Source: RH-AL1 sp964244495 (GTDB lineage Bacteria > Pseudomonadota > Alphaproteobacteria > Rhizobiales > Beijerinckiaceae). From it: a stretch of DNA of 64,000 nt. The position numbers were made by a program, and so were the translations under genes. Positions within the stretch are counted from its first letter, which is position 1; every line of letters begins with the position of its first letter. Under the pieces are notes generated by a model. That model saw only the letters and a list, made by a program, of their open reading frames with translations. It was not told the origin of the DNA and made no database searches. Positions 50,471 to 60,225 of the stretch are shown piece by piece. The stretch lies in contig CAXTIU010000003.1 in assembly GCA_964244495.1 (NCBI GenBank), positions 62,001 to 126,000 of the forward strand, read 5' to 3'.

Positions 50471-51946
50471 CTACTCGCCCGGCGACAGGCTTTCGGCGGC
50501 GGCGGCGCGCGCCGGGCCGTTCAGCGGCCGTTCCTCCATGAGGAGCATGGTGACGAAGGCGACCGCCGCGCCGACGGCGACGAGCGCGAACACCAGCCGG
50601 AAGGCGCCGCCGAGCGCGAGCCGGTCGGCGGCGCTGGCGTGGCCGACGACGTCGCGGCCGCCGCCGATCACGATGGTGCCGAACACCGCCACCATCACCG
50701 CCCCGCCGAGCTGACGGCAAAGGTTGGCGGTCGCCGTCGCGGTGCCGAGCTGGTGCAGGGCGACGGCGTTCTGGATGGACACGGTGGAAACCGGCAGGAG
50801 CGTGCCGAACGACACCGAGATGATCGCCAGGATGAGGCTCACCGCCCAGATCGGCATGGTGGCGGCCTCCACCATCAGGACGAGCGCGGCGACCACGGCG
50901 CAGGGCAAGGCGGCGAGCGGGACCCGTTTGTAGTGGTCGAGCTTGGCCATGGCCCGGCCGGCCATCAGGGTGCCACCGACTGTGCCGATCATCAGCGGCA
51001 GCAGGGCGATGCCCGACCGGCTCGCGGTGAGGCCGCGAAGGCTCTCGAACAGGATGGGCGTGTAGATCGCCAAGCCGAGGAACAGCCCGACGGAGAGGGT
51101 GGCGGCGGCGGTCGCCGTCAGCACCAGCTTGTTGAACAGCACCTCCAGAGGGATCAGCGGCTCGGCGGAGTGACGCAGGCGATAGAAGAAGGCGACGAAG
51201 AGCGCCAGGGACAGGGCGGCGACGACGAGCGTGCGCGGCACCATCAAGCCGTGCGGTTCGCCGCTCAGCGACACGACGAGCAGCAGCGTCGAGGTCGAGG
51301 CGACCAGCAGGACCGCGCCGAGGTAATCGAACTTGTGCGGCCGCTCGTGGCGCGGGAGCCGGCGCAGGGGCTCGTCCGTCATGAGGAAGGCGGCGACGCC
51401 GAGCGGCAGGTTGATCCAGAAGATCATCGACCAGGTCAGGTGCTCGGCGAAGAAGCCACCGAGCACCGGGCCGGCGAGGCTCGCGACGGAGAAGGCGGTG
51501 GCGAAATACACCTGGTAGCTCGCCCGCTCGCGCGGGCTCATCATGTCCCCGGCGATCGTCTGCGACAGCGAGAGCAGGCCGCCGCCGCCGACGCCCTGGA
51601 CGAAGCGCGCCGCGACGAGCACCAGCATCGACGGGGCGAGCGCGCAGAGCACCGAGCCGACCACGAAGGTCGAGATGGACACGAGCAGCATGATGCGACG
51701 GCCGTGGATGTCCGACAGCTTGCCGTAGATCGGCACGGCGCTGGTGGATGCCAGGAGGTAGGCGGTCACCACCCACGGCAGGTGCTGGGCGTCGCCGAGG
51801 TCGCGGCCGATCGTCGGCAGGGCGGTCGCGACGATCGTTTGATCGAGCGCGGCGAGCAGCATGGCCATCATCAGGCCGAAGATGATGCGGCGGATCTCCG
51901 GCTGCGTGAGTTTGCGCGCGGCCGGCGCCGGGCTGGTGTCGGACAT
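50471..51946 (-). CDS. MFS multidrug exporter, DHA2 (EmrB/QacA) family
   Basis: 491 residues with about 14 helices. Motif D1/A region: LDQTIVATALPTIGRDLGDA (about residues 34-53), YLLASTSAVPIYGKLSDIHGR (about 63-83) with motif A, RFVQGVGGGGLLSLSQTIAG (about 113-132; motif B) and AFSVASLAGPVLGGFF (motif C, about 150-165). These assign it to proton-coupled drug exporters. No adjacent EmrA-like membrane fusion protein or TetR regulator is visible. ATG 51946 starts it; argB is divergent. Confidence 0.9.
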   Translation of the reverse strand: MSDTSPAPAARKLTQPEIRRIIFGLMMAMLLAALDQTIVATALPTIGRDLGDAQHLPWVVTAYLLASTSAVPIYGKLSDIHGRRIMLLVSISTFVVGSVLCALAPSMLVLVAARFVQGVGGGGLLSLSQTIAGDMMSPRERASYQVYFATAFSVASLAGPVLGGFFAEHLTWSMIFWINLPLGVAAFLMTDEPLRRLPRHERPHKFDYLGAVLLVASTSTLLLVVSLSGEPHGLMVPRTLVVAALSLALFVAFFYRLRHSAEPLIPLEVLFNKLVLTATAAATLSVGLFLGLAIYTPILFESLRGLTASRSGIALLPLMIGTVGGTLMAGRAMAKLDHYKRVPLAALPCAVVAALVLMVEAATMPIWAVSLILAIISVSFGTLLPVSTVSIQNAVALHQLGTATATANLCRQLGGAVMVAVFGTIVIGGGRDVVGHASAADRLALGGAFRLVFALVAVGAAVAFVTMLLMEERPLNGPARAAAAESLSPGE

Positions 51947-52082
51947 GCCGCCTTTTCTCTACCCAAGCCGTCCGCCGTACAAGGGCCTTGCGCGCATCGA
52001 CGCGTCGTTTGCATTGAGCTGTCGGCGACGAGCCGCTACAAGGCGCGCGACGCTCGTCGGCCAAGCTTCAACGGGACTCCAC

Positions 52083-52979
52083 ATGACAGCGGCGATACAG
52101 GCGGATCCGCACCAGCAGGCCGAGATCCTGACGCAGGCGCTGCCGCACATGCTGCGCTACGACGACGCCACCGTCGTGGTGAAGTACGGCGGGCACGCCA
52201 TGGGGGACGAGACGCAGGCGCGCGCCTTCGCCCGCGACATGGTGCTGCTGGAGCAATCGGGCATCAACCCTGTGGTGGTCCACGGCGGCGGCCCGCAGAT
52301 CGGCGCGATGCTGGCCAAGCTCGGCATCAAGTCGTCCTTCGCCGGCGGGCTGCGCATCACCGACAAGGCCACCGTCGAGATCGTCGAGATGGTGCTCGCC
52401 GGCGCCATCAACAAGCAGATCGTCGGCATGATCAACGCCGAGGGCGGCCGCGCCATCGGGCTGTGCGGCAAGGACGGGCGCATGGTGACCGCCCGCAAGG
52501 CGCACGGCACCATGCACATGGACGACACCGGCCTCGACGAGGAGATCGACCTCGGCTTCGTCGGCGAGCCGGAGCGCGTCGACACCACCGTACTCGACCA
52601 GGTGCTCGGCCGCGAGCTGATTCCCGTGCTGGCGCCCGTCGCGATGGGAGCCGACGGGGAAACCTACAACGTCAACGCCGACACGTTTGCCGGCGCCATT
52701 GCCGGCGCATTGAAGGCCAAGCGCCTCTTGTTCCTGACCGACGTGCCGGGTGTGCTCGACGCCGACAAGCAGCTGATCAAGACGCTCGCCGTCAACGACA
52801 TCCGCCGCCTGATCGCCGGCGGCGTCATCACCGGGGGCATGATCCCCAAGGTGCAGACCTGCCTTTACGCCATCGAGCAGGGGGTGGAAGGCGTCGTCAT
52901 CCTCGACGGCAAGCAGCCGCACGCGGTGCTGGTGGAGCTGCTGACCGACGGCGGCGCCGGCACGCTGATCACCCGATGA
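52083..52979 (+). CDS. argB: N-acetylglutamate kinase
   Basis: 298 residues; second step of arginine synthesis. VVVKYGGHAM (about residues 32-41) with the phosphate-binding Lys, VVVHGGGPQIGAMLAKLGIK (about 62-81), and the C-terminal NVNADTFAGAIAGALKAKRL and FLTDVPGVLD regions are present, followed by GGMIPKVQTCLYAIEQGVEG with the ATP-binding Lys. ATG 52083 matches the usual start. The HAD nucleotidase gene follows after 10 bp, as in other Alphaproteobacteria. Confidence 0.96.
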   Translation: MTAAIQADPHQQAEILTQALPHMLRYDDATVVVKYGGHAMGDETQARAFARDMVLLEQSGINPVVVHGGGPQIGAMLAKLGIKSSFAGGLRITDKATVEIVEMVLAGAINKQIVGMINAEGGRAIGLCGKDGRMVTARKAHGTMHMDDTGLDEEIDLGFVGEPERVDTTVLDQVLGRELIPVLAPVAMGADGETYNVNADTFAGAIAGALKAKRLLFLTDVPGVLDADKQLIKTLAVNDIRRLIAGGVITGGMIPKVQTCLYAIEQGVEGVVILDGKQPHAVLVELLTDGGAGTLITR

Positions 52980-52989
52980 ACGGGCGGGC

Positions 52990-53715
52990 GTGAACGGCCT
53001 GGACGCGCTGGTCGAGCCGCCGCGCGCTCGCGCCTTCGCCGACATCGGCGTGTGGGTGTTCGACCTCGACAACACGCTCTATCCCGCCGGCTCCGACCTG
53101 TGGCCGAAGATCGACCATCGCATCACGCTCTACATCATGGCGCTGCACGGCCTTGACGGCCTGTCCGCCCGCGCGCTCCAGAAATTCTACTACCAACGCT
53201 ACGGCACGACGCTGCGCGGGCTGATGGAGGCGGACGGGGTCGAGCCGGACGCGTTCCTCGCCTTCGTCCACGACATCGACCGCACGGCGGTGGTCGCCAA
53301 CCCCGCGCTTGCCGCCGCCATCCGCGCCCTGCCCGGCCGCAAGCTGATCCTCACCAACGGTTCGCGCTTCCACGCGGAGAAGACGGCGGAGGCGCTCGGG
53401 CTCGGCGGTCTGTTCGAGGACGTGTTCGACATCGTCTCGGGCGATCTCGTCCCCAAGCCCGAGCGCGGCCCCTACGAGGGCTTCATGGCCCGCCACGGCG
53501 TCGATCCCCGGCGCGCCGCCATGTTCGAGGACATCCCCCGCAACCTCCTCGTGCCCAAGGCGCTCGGCATGACCACCGTGCTGGTGGTGCCGGCGGCCGG
53601 CGCGCTCGACACCCGCGAGGCCTTCGAGATCCTCGACCGCGCGAGCCTGCCGCCGCACATCGACCACGTCACCGCCGACCTGACCGGCTTCCTGCTGGCG
53701 ATCGCCACCGCTTGA
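52990..53715 (+). CDS. Pyrimidine 5'-nucleotidase-like HAD hydrolase
   Basis: 241 residues. Motif I WVFDLDNTLYP (about residues 22-32), motif II LILTNGS (about 119-125), motif III with VPKPERGPYEGF (Lys about 157), and motif IV AAMFEDIPRNLLVPKALGMT (about 177-196). The DLDNTLYP form is that of the Sdt1/Phm8 group of nucleotidases, which is regularly found next to argB in this bacterial class. GTG 52990 is the start. The stop overlaps the start of the UDG-like gene (TTGA). Confidence 0.9.
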   Translation: MNGLDALVEPPRARAFADIGVWVFDLDNTLYPAGSDLWPKIDHRITLYIMALHGLDGLSARALQKFYYQRYGTTLRGLMEADGVEPDAFLAFVHDIDRTAVVANPALAAAIRALPGRKLILTNGSRFHAEKTAEALGLGGLFEDVFDIVSGDLVPKPERGPYEGFMARHGVDPRRAAMFEDIPRNLLVPKALGMTTVLVVPAAGALDTREAFEILDRASLPPHIDHVTADLTGFLLAIATA

Positions 53716-54329
53716 GGGACGCGGCGCGGGCCGGGCACGAGGCGCTGTGGGCGCGCAAGGTCGAGGCGCTCGGCGCGCCGCACGTCGCCGCGCTCGAAGG
53801 CTACCGGGCGGCGCTCGCCGCCGCGCACGGCGTCGTGCCGCACTTCGATCCCGACGACGGCGGCGAGCGCGCCCGCGTCCTGCTGCTGCTGGAGACGCCG
53901 GGGCCGCGCATGGGACCGGTGCGGATCGTGTCGCGCGACAGTTCGACCGGGACGGCGCGCAACATCGCCCGCCTCAGCGCCGCCGCCGGGCTTCCGCGCA
54001 CGCGGACGGTGATCTGGAACACCGTGCCCTGGGTGATCCACCAGCCGGGGCACCGCAACCGGGCGCCCACGAAGGCGGAGACCGCCGCCGGCCTGGCCCT
54101 GCTGCCCGGCCTGCTCGACCGGCTGCCGGCGCTGCGGGTCGCCGTGCTCGCCGGCCGCGCCGCCTCGCTCGCGCAACCGGTCGTCGCCGCGCACCGGCCG
54201 GGCCTCGCCATCCTGCGGATGGCGCACCCGAGCCCGACCTACGTGTGCACCGCGCCGACCATCGCCGCGGCGATCCAGGCGACGCTGGCGGAGGCGCGGG
54301 CGCTGGCCGGCGGCGATCCGCCGCTTTGA
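53712..54329 (+). CDS. Uracil-DNA glycosylase superfamily-like protein
   Basis: 205 residues. LLLLETPGPRMGPVRIVSRD (about residues 57-76), TGTARNIARLSAAAG (about 80-94), TVIWNTVPWVIH (about 100-111) and MAHPSPTYV (about 173-181) follow the UDG fold: a first motif near E-PG, a WN-VPW motif and a late HPSP motif. Genuine glycosylase activity is not proven for this branch. TTG 53712 is used since it overlaps the previous stop, giving coupled translation. Confidence 0.72.
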   Translation: MRDAARAGHEALWARKVEALGAPHVAALEGYRAALAAAHGVVPHFDPDDGGERARVLLLLETPGPRMGPVRIVSRDSSTGTARNIARLSAAAGLPRTRTVIWNTVPWVIHQPGHRNRAPTKAETAAGLALLPGLLDRLPALRVAVLAGRAASLAQPVVAAHRPGLAILRMAHPSPTYVCTAPTIAAAIQATLAEARALAGGDPPL

Positions 54330-54380
54330 TCGCTCGTCACCGCGTCTTCCGAAACCCGCGTCGCACGTTCCGGGCTGATG

Positions 54381-55592
54381 CTACGCGATCAAGCCCCGGA
54401 TGGGCGCGACCGCCATCGTGCCGGGGAAGACGGCGTGGCCGAGCACGCCCGGCGAGAGGCCGAACTGCTCGGCCAGCACGCCCTTGAGCACGGCGCGCAG
54501 GTCCGTCGTCGGCTTGAGGTCGCGCGCCTCGAAGAGCTGCCCCGGCTTGAGGCCCGGCCAGTCGGCGATGACGCGGCCGCCCTTGACCGCGCCGCCGGCG
54601 AGGAAGGCGACCGTGCCGGTGCCGTGATCGGTGCCGGCGGTGCCGTTCACGCGGGCGGTGCGGCCGAACTCGGTGACCGCGACGACGACCGTGTCGCGCC
54701 ACGCCGGGCCGAGCCCCGCCTCGAAGGCGGCGAAGGCGCCGTCGAGGCCGCCGAGCAGTTGGCAGAGGCGCCCGGTGGCGCCGCCCTCGCCGGCGTGGGT
54801 GTCCCAGCCGTCGAACACGAGCGCCGCGACGCGCGGGCCGTCGGCGGCGGCGAGCAGCCTGACCGCGCCGGTGGCCGCCTCCACCATGCCGCCCGGCGAA
54901 CCCGGGCCCCCCGGCTTGCGCTCGTCGCCGCCGGCGAGCTTGCCGGTGTCGAGGCCCTGGCGCATCGCGCTGGCGAGCACCGGATCGGCGTGGGTGTAAA
55001 GGTCGAGCACCCGGCGCGCGAGCTCGTCGCCGGCCGGCGGCATGACCTCGGGCGCCCAGCCGGCGACCGGCGCGGCGCCGCGCAGGACGAGCGGCGTCGC
55101 CGCGCCGACCGCGAGCGCGCCGCCCCTGATCCGCTCGCCGCGCGGGATCGCGGCGACCGCCCGGTTGAGCCAGCCGGACTCGGTGAAGCCGGGCGCCGGC
55201 ATGCCGCTCTCCAGCACGTCCTGCCCGTCGAAGTGCGAGCGCTCCCGGTAGTTCGTCGCCGTGGCGTGGACCACCGCCGCCGTTCCCGCCCGGAACATCC
55301 GCGCGAAGGCCGGCATGCCGGGATTGAGGGCGAAGAAGCCGTCGAGCGGCAGCGCCGGGTTCGCGCCGCCGAGCCCCATGGCGAGCGACCCATGGAGGTC
55401 GCCGTAATCGGGATCGCCGAGCGGGCCGACCGCCGCCAGCCCGTCGAGCGCGCCGTGCAGGACGAGGACGACGAGGCGCGGGTCGCGCGCGCCGGCCGCC
55501 GACGAGGCGCGCGGGATGAAGGCCGAGCCGAACAGCGCCCCGCCGGTGGCGAGCAGGGCGCGGCGCGAGGAATGCGGGATCGGCAAGCTCAT
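54381..55592 (-). CDS. DUF1501 protein with Tat-like signal
   Basis: 403 residues. The N-terminus HSSRRALLATGGALFGSAFI carries a twin-arginine-type motif (SRRALL) and a hydrophobic stretch, so export through Tat is likely. Family blocks are LVVLVLHGALDGLAAVGPLG (about residues 40-59), NPGMPAFARMFRAG, SHFDGQDVLESG and VTEFGRTARVNGTAGTDHGT (about 309-328), the last resembling the sulfatase/alkaline phosphatase-like fold. Function unknown. It is 4 bp after the DUF1800 gene on the same strand; the two families nearly always occur together. Confidence 0.9.
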   Translation of the reverse strand: MSLPIPHSSRRALLATGGALFGSAFIPRASSAAGARDPRLVVLVLHGALDGLAAVGPLGDPDYGDLHGSLAMGLGGANPALPLDGFFALNPGMPAFARMFRAGTAAVVHATATNYRERSHFDGQDVLESGMPAPGFTESGWLNRAVAAIPRGERIRGGALAVGAATPLVLRGAAPVAGWAPEVMPPAGDELARRVLDLYTHADPVLASAMRQGLDTGKLAGGDERKPGGPGSPGGMVEAATGAVRLLAAADGPRVAALVFDGWDTHAGEGGATGRLCQLLGGLDGAFAAFEAGLGPAWRDTVVVAVTEFGRTARVNGTAGTDHGTGTVAFLAGGAVKGGRVIADWPGLKPGQLFEARDLKPTTDLRAVLKGVLAEQFGLSPGVLGHAVFPGTMAVAPIRGLIA

Positions 55593-55596
55593 GCGT

Positions 55597-57078
55597 TCAG
55601 CTCCGCTGCATTTCGGGGGACATCAGGAGGAGGGCGAGGCCTTGGGCTCGGGATTCGGCCGCCGCCACGGCCGCCCGCGTCTCCGGCGAGGGCTCGCCGC
55701 CGCACAGCGCGTCGAGCAGCTCGCTCGGGTTCGGCGGGTCCTTGAGCCGGCCGGCCAGCTGCGCGCAGAAGTCGAGGCGCAGCTTCATGCCTTCCGGCGA
55801 GGCCCAGGCCGCCGTGGCGTCGGGGTAGCCGTTGGGGCCGGGCGGCGTCCACAGGCCCATGCCCATGGTGTTGAGCGGACCCAGCACGGGGCCGGGATCC
55901 TCCGGCAAGTGGCCGAGCAGGCGGTTGGTGGCGACGAGGAAGTCGTAGGGGGTGCGCACCTTGCCGGGCACCGCCTCCCAGGATTCCGGCGCGTCGATCA
56001 GCGCGAGGCCGAGCGCGTGGAGGTCGCCGTCGCTGCGCGTGAAGACGCCGGCGAGCCGGTCGACGAGCGAGCGCGGCGGATCGTCGGCGACGAAGGCCCG
56101 CGCGAGCTTGGCGGCGATGAAGCGCGCCGTTTCCGGCCGCCGCGCCAGGTCGCGGAGCGCCGCCTCGCCCTGGGCGCGGCCGTTCTCCGGATAGGTCCTG
56201 CCGAGCAGCGGGATCGGTCCCGGCTCGTGGGCGTCGGCGTTGAAGGCGAACGTGCCGGGCTCGCCGCCCTTGCCCTGCGGCCCGGCGTAGCTCCAGCCGG
56301 TGAGCATGCGGGCGAGGTCGGTGACGTCGGCCTGCGAGTAGCCGCTCCCGACGCCGAGCGTGTGCAGCTCCATGATCTCGCGCCCGAGGTTCTCGTTGAG
56401 GCCCCGCTTGCCGTTCGCGCCGGCCTTGGAGTTCGGCCCCACCGACTGGGCGTTGTCGAGGAAGTGCAGCATCGCCGGATGGCTCTCGACGGCGAGGAGC
56501 ATGTCGGCGAACCGGCCGAGCACGTGCGGGCGGATCGCCTCGCGCTCGAAGGCGCCGGCGGTGACGCGGGCGATGCCGCCCTTGTTGACCGACACGCAGA
56601 AGTGGTTCGACCAGAAGGCGACCAGCCGCTCGGCGAAGCCGACCCGCGCCTCGATCGCTCGACGCAGGCGAGCCAGCGCCTCGTCGCGGAAGATGGCCTG
56701 CTCGGGCGAGGGCCGCGGCTTGCGGGGCGGCTGTCCGGGCGGGGGCTGCCCCGCCTGCCCCTGGGCCGCCACCTCCTCCGCCTTGGCGAAGACCGGCGAC
56801 GCGGCGGCGAGCGCCGCGACGGCGCGGGCGCGCTGGCCGGCGTCGAGCCCCTGCTCGCGCTCCGCCTTGCGGGCCGCCTGGTCGGCGAAGAAGCGCTCCG
56901 CCGCCGTCGCCGTGGAGGGGAGGGCCGGACCGGAAAGGAGCGCGATGCCCGGCTGCGCCAGCTCCGCCCGCAGCAGGCCACGCGGGTCGGAGGCGGCGAT
57001 CGCGACATCGCCGTCCCCACGCGCGCCGGTGCCGAAGCGCGTGAGGGCCAGAAGACCGATGTTTCCCGTGCGAACCAT
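55597..57078 (-). CDS. DUF1800 family protein, partner of DUF1501
   Basis: 493 residues. Family hallmarks are AFWSNHFCVSVNKGG (about residues 153-167), MLHFLDNAQSVGPNS and GLNENLGREIMELHTLGVGS (about 229-248), plus YSQADVTDLARMLTGWSY (about 250-267). A Gln/Pro/Gly-rich linker lies near residues 105-125. ATG 57078 has GGGGA 5 bp upstream. No secretion signal is clear. The DUF1800/DUF1501 pair is frequent in proteobacteria and planctomycetes, with no assigned function. Confidence 0.9.
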   Translation of the reverse strand: MVRTGNIGLLALTRFGTGARGDGDVAIAASDPRGLLRAELAQPGIALLSGPALPSTATAAERFFADQAARKAEREQGLDAGQRARAVAALAAASPVFAKAEEVAAQGQAGQPPPGQPPRKPRPSPEQAIFRDEALARLRRAIEARVGFAERLVAFWSNHFCVSVNKGGIARVTAGAFEREAIRPHVLGRFADMLLAVESHPAMLHFLDNAQSVGPNSKAGANGKRGLNENLGREIMELHTLGVGSGYSQADVTDLARMLTGWSYAGPQGKGGEPGTFAFNADAHEPGPIPLLGRTYPENGRAQGEAALRDLARRPETARFIAAKLARAFVADDPPRSLVDRLAGVFTRSDGDLHALGLALIDAPESWEAVPGKVRTPYDFLVATNRLLGHLPEDPGPVLGPLNTMGMGLWTPPGPNGYPDATAAWASPEGMKLRLDFCAQLAGRLKDPPNPSELLDALCGGEPSPETRAAVAAAESRAQGLALLLMSPEMQRS

Positions 57079-57212
57079 CACGTCCCCGCGATCACCGGCC
57101 GTCGGGAGGGCACGGCCGGGCTGCCACACACCTCGCGCGTTCAGCACCTTTCCGCGCCGCCACGACGAAAGAAAGACGCGACCGCCCTCCAACGGATCGT
57201 GAACCGCAAACC

Positions 57213-58016
57213 CTACGGAACCATGTCCGGAGGGACGCTTGGCCCGTCGAGCCGCCGGCGCTCGCGCACCGCGCCGGCGAAGCGCTCGACCGCCGCCTCC
57301 AAGGCCGGACGGCCGGGCAGCCAGTCGAAGCGCGACACCCCCGCCCCCGTCGTCAACAGCAACGACACGTGCGCGCCGCGCCGCTCGATCGCGATGCCCT
57401 CGACCAGTCCCGCCGGATGCGCGCCGGCGACCACGGCCCCGTCCTCGATACGATAAACGGTGATGGCGTCCGCGCCCACCGCGACCAGGGTCTCGCAGAT
57501 CGCGAGGCGCCGCGCCGCGCGGGCCTTGCGGGCCTTCCCCGCCCTGCGCGAGTCCAGCCAGCGCGCCGCATCGCTCCCGCGCCAACCACGCACCTCGGAC
57601 AGGATGCCCCAAACGGCAGCCGCCCCCGCCACGACGCATCCGGCGACCGTCACGCCCTGCTCGAGGGCTCCGACCCAGGCATGCGCCGGATCGTCGGGCA
57701 GCGCGCCGCCCGCGACGACGGCGACGCAGAGCGCCCAGCCCATCACCACCATCGTCGGCCGCGCGGCGAGGCCGGGGATGCGCGCCTCGAACCGTGTCAG
57801 GTGAACCGGCGCCCCGGCCACAGGCGGCGCGGCGTCCTCGCTCCGCGCCCAGGCGGCGATGTCGGCGGAAGCCAGCTCGGCGCGCGGGTCGTCCCGCCGC
57901 GCCCGATCACGCAACGCCTCGCGCGACCTGTCGGCCGCCCGCACCAGGACATCCACCCGGTCGGCCGGCTGGCCGGTCGCGGTCAGGGCGGCGGCACCCA
58001 AGGGAGGCGAGGACAT
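57213..58016 (-). CDS. Hypothetical membrane protein
   Basis: 267 residues. An N-terminal charged part of about 80 residues (many Arg/Asp/Ala) is followed by two helices: MVVMGWALCVAVVAGGALP (about 88-106) and VTVAGCVVAGAAAVWGIL (about 122-139). The C-terminal part (about 165-260) reads like a small beta-rich domain, with ICETLVAVGADAITVYRIED and HVSLLLTTGAGVSRFDWLPG. I recognise no family. It lies 134 bp upstream of the DUF1800 gene on the same strand. Confidence 0.6.
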   Translation of the reverse strand: MSSPPLGAAALTATGQPADRVDVLVRAADRSREALRDRARRDDPRAELASADIAAWARSEDAAPPVAGAPVHLTRFEARIPGLAARPTMVVMGWALCVAVVAGGALPDDPAHAWVGALEQGVTVAGCVVAGAAAVWGILSEVRGWRGSDAARWLDSRRAGKARKARAARRLAICETLVAVGADAITVYRIEDGAVVAGAHPAGLVEGIAIERRGAHVSLLLTTGAGVSRFDWLPGRPALEAAVERFAGAVRERRRLDGPSVPPDMVP

Positions 58017-58304
58017 GGAAAGGCTCGGACGGTCGTGGGCGCGAGCCTAGCGTGACGCCCCGCGCGACGTCGAGCGTGGCGACTGGTCGCCGCCCTGCTC
58101 GATCCCGACGCCTCCGCCGCCCGGCGCCATGTCCGAGCACAGGCTCTTGGCATCCGGCGCGGGTGGCGCGCGCGGCCTGGCGGTCGTCGGCGAAGGCGCG
58201 CGGGGCGGACCCGACCAGGACCGATCCGATCCCCGGCGGCGCGCTTAACCGGACGCTTACCGAGCCGGGCTCAATCTGCCCGTCCCATGCGAAGAGGAGA
58301 AACC

Positions 58305-58574
58305 ATGTCCGACACCGTTGGCCTCGCCGGCGACCGCATCCGCTCGTTCGTCGAGCGCATCGAGCAGCTCGAAACCGAGCTGAGGGAGCTGAACGAGGGC
58401 AAGAAGGAGGTTTTCGCCGAGGCCAAGAACGAGGGCTTCGACGTGAAGATCCTCAAGGAGATCATCAAGCTCCGCAAGCAGGACGAGGAGGAGCGGGAGG
58501 AACAGGAAACACTGTTGGACGTGTACATGCGCGCCATGGCGGCCGACGACGAACCGGCCGCGAAAGCCGCCTAA
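58305..58574 (+). CDS. gapR: GapR (DUF2312) nucleoid-associated protein
   Basis: 89 residues, almost entirely coiled-coil: RIRSFVERIEQLETELRELN (about residues 12-31), then EGKKEVFAEAKNEGFDVKIL (about 32-51) and EIIKLRKQDEEE. This matches GapR, which binds overtwisted, AT-rich DNA ahead of moving polymerases in Caulobacter. ATG 58305 is chosen because GAGGAG lies 6 bp upstream. The 288-bp region before it (58017-58304) has no other gene. Confidence 0.93.
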   Translation: MSDTVGLAGDRIRSFVERIEQLETELRELNEGKKEVFAEAKNEGFDVKILKEIIKLRKQDEEEREEQETLLDVYMRAMAADDEPAAKAA

Positions 58575-58601
58575 GCGGGATCTCGTTCGAGGGGCCGGCC
58601 C

Positions 58602-60074
58602 TCACGTGCCGCAGAAGGTCCGGTACAGCCGTCCGTCCGGCACCGGCGAGGACGCGTAGCGGGCGAGGTCCGGCCGCTCCTCGTAGGGATGGGACAGGGC
58701 GGCGAGGAGCGCGGCGAACGGCGCGAAGTCCGCCCGCTCCACGGCGGCGTCCAGCGCCGCCTCGACGTGGTGGTTGCGCGGGACGTAGGCGGGGTTGACG
58801 GCGTGCATCGCGGCGCGCCTGTCGGCCCCGTCCTCCTCGCGCAGCCGCCCCCGCCAGCGCCCGGCCCAGCCGTCGTAGGCGGTCGGATCGATGAAGAGTT
58901 CGCGCACGCCCTCGTCGGCTCGCTCGTCGGCGGCGGCTTCGCCCAGGCGACGGAAGGTGAGCGTGAAGTCGGCGCGGTTGGCGGCCATGACCGTGAGCAG
59001 CTCGCCGGCGAGGGCGGCGTCGCCGTCGCGTTCCGTCGGCAGGCCGAGCTTGCGGCCGAGCCCCCGGTGGTAAGCGGCCTCGAAGCGACCGGCGAAGGTG
59101 TTCAGCGCCGCCTTGGCCCGCTCGATCGCCTCGTCCTGGTTCTCCGCGAAGAGGGGCAGCATGGCTTCGGCGAGCCGCGTCAGGTTCCAGTGCGCGATGC
59201 CGGGCTGGTTGCCGTAGGCGTAGCGGCCGGCCCCGTCGATCGAGGAGAACACGGCGGCGGGATCGTAGGCGTCGAGGAACGCGCAGGGGCCGTAGTCGAT
59301 CGTCTCGCCGGCGACCGACATGTTGTCGGTGTTCATCACCCCGTGCACGAAGCCCACCAGCAGCCAGCGCGCGACGAGGGCGGCCTGGGCGGCGATCACC
59401 GCCTCCAACAGGGCGAGGGCGGAGTTCTCGGCGGCGGCCGCCTCCGGGTAATGCCGGGCGATCACGTGATCGGCCAGGGTGCGCAGGGCGGCCGCGTCGC
59501 CGCGCGCGGCGAAGAACTGGAACGTGCCGACCCGGATGTGGCTGGAGGCGACGCGCGTCAGCACCGCGCCCGGCAGGTATCGCTCGCGCGCCACCTCCTC
59601 GCCGGTCGCGACCGCCGCGAGCGCCCGCGTCGTCGGGATGCCCAGCGCCGCCATCGCCTCGCTGACGAGGTACTCGCGCAGCACCGGCCCGAGCGCCGCC
59701 CGCCCGTCGCCGGCGCGCGAGAACGGGGTCGGCCCGGCCCCCTTGAGCTGGATGTCGCGCCGCACGCCGTCGCGATCGAGGACCTCGCCGAGCAGCACGG
59801 CGCGCCCGTCGCCGAGTTGCGGCACGAAATTGCCGAACTGGTGCCCGGCGTAGGCGGTGGCGATCGGGTCGGCGCCCTCGGGCACCTGCCGTCCGGCGAG
59901 CACGTCGACGCCGGCGGGGCTCGCCAGCCAGTCGGGATCGAGGCCGAGCCGCGCGGCGAGCGCCGCGTTGAGCTGGACGAGCCGCGGCCCGACGACCGGC
60001 GTCGGCGATTGTCGCGCGTAGAAACGCTCCGGCAGGCGGGCGTAGCTGTTGTTGAAACGAATGGGAGCCGTCAT
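58602..60074 (-). CDS. selO: SelO-family protein adenylyltransferase
   Basis: 490 residues; pseudokinase-fold enzyme that transfers AMP to proteins. RFNNSYARLPERFYARQSPT (about residues 5-24), AYAGHQFGNFVPQLGDGRAV (about 70-89), DIQLKGAGPTPFSRAGDGRA (about 104-123; with the catalytic Lys) and FVHGVMNTDNMSVAGETIDY (about 239-258; with the metal-binding Asn and Asp) are all family hallmarks. The C-terminus ends TFCGT, with Cys where some homologues have Sec. ATG 60074 is at the usual place. Divergent from the chorismate mutase gene. Confidence 0.95.
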   Translation of the reverse strand: MTAPIRFNNSYARLPERFYARQSPTPVVGPRLVQLNAALAARLGLDPDWLASPAGVDVLAGRQVPEGADPIATAYAGHQFGNFVPQLGDGRAVLLGEVLDRDGVRRDIQLKGAGPTPFSRAGDGRAALGPVLREYLVSEAMAALGIPTTRALAAVATGEEVARERYLPGAVLTRVASSHIRVGTFQFFAARGDAAALRTLADHVIARHYPEAAAAENSALALLEAVIAAQAALVARWLLVGFVHGVMNTDNMSVAGETIDYGPCAFLDAYDPAAVFSSIDGAGRYAYGNQPGIAHWNLTRLAEAMLPLFAENQDEAIERAKAALNTFAGRFEAAYHRGLGRKLGLPTERDGDAALAGELLTVMAANRADFTLTFRRLGEAAADERADEGVRELFIDPTAYDGWAGRWRGRLREEDGADRRAAMHAVNPAYVPRNHHVEAALDAAVERADFAPFAALLAALSHPYEERPDLARYASSPVPDGRLYRTFCGT

Positions 60075-60225
60075 CGCCTGAAGATGGGGTGCACCGGCGG
60101 TGATTCCACCGCCGCCGCGCGACAGCGCGCCACCGCGCCACCGCGATCGCTGCCACCGGCAGTCTCGTTCCCCGCGCCGAAACACCTTTGCCTTGCCCTC
60201 GCCGCCGCCTTATGAAGGCGCGAGG

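Noticed and set aside
58287..58304. Six extra N-terminal residues for GapR (MRRGET)
   Set aside because: The internal ATG 58305 has an ideal GAGGAG ribosome site and gives the family's normal start.
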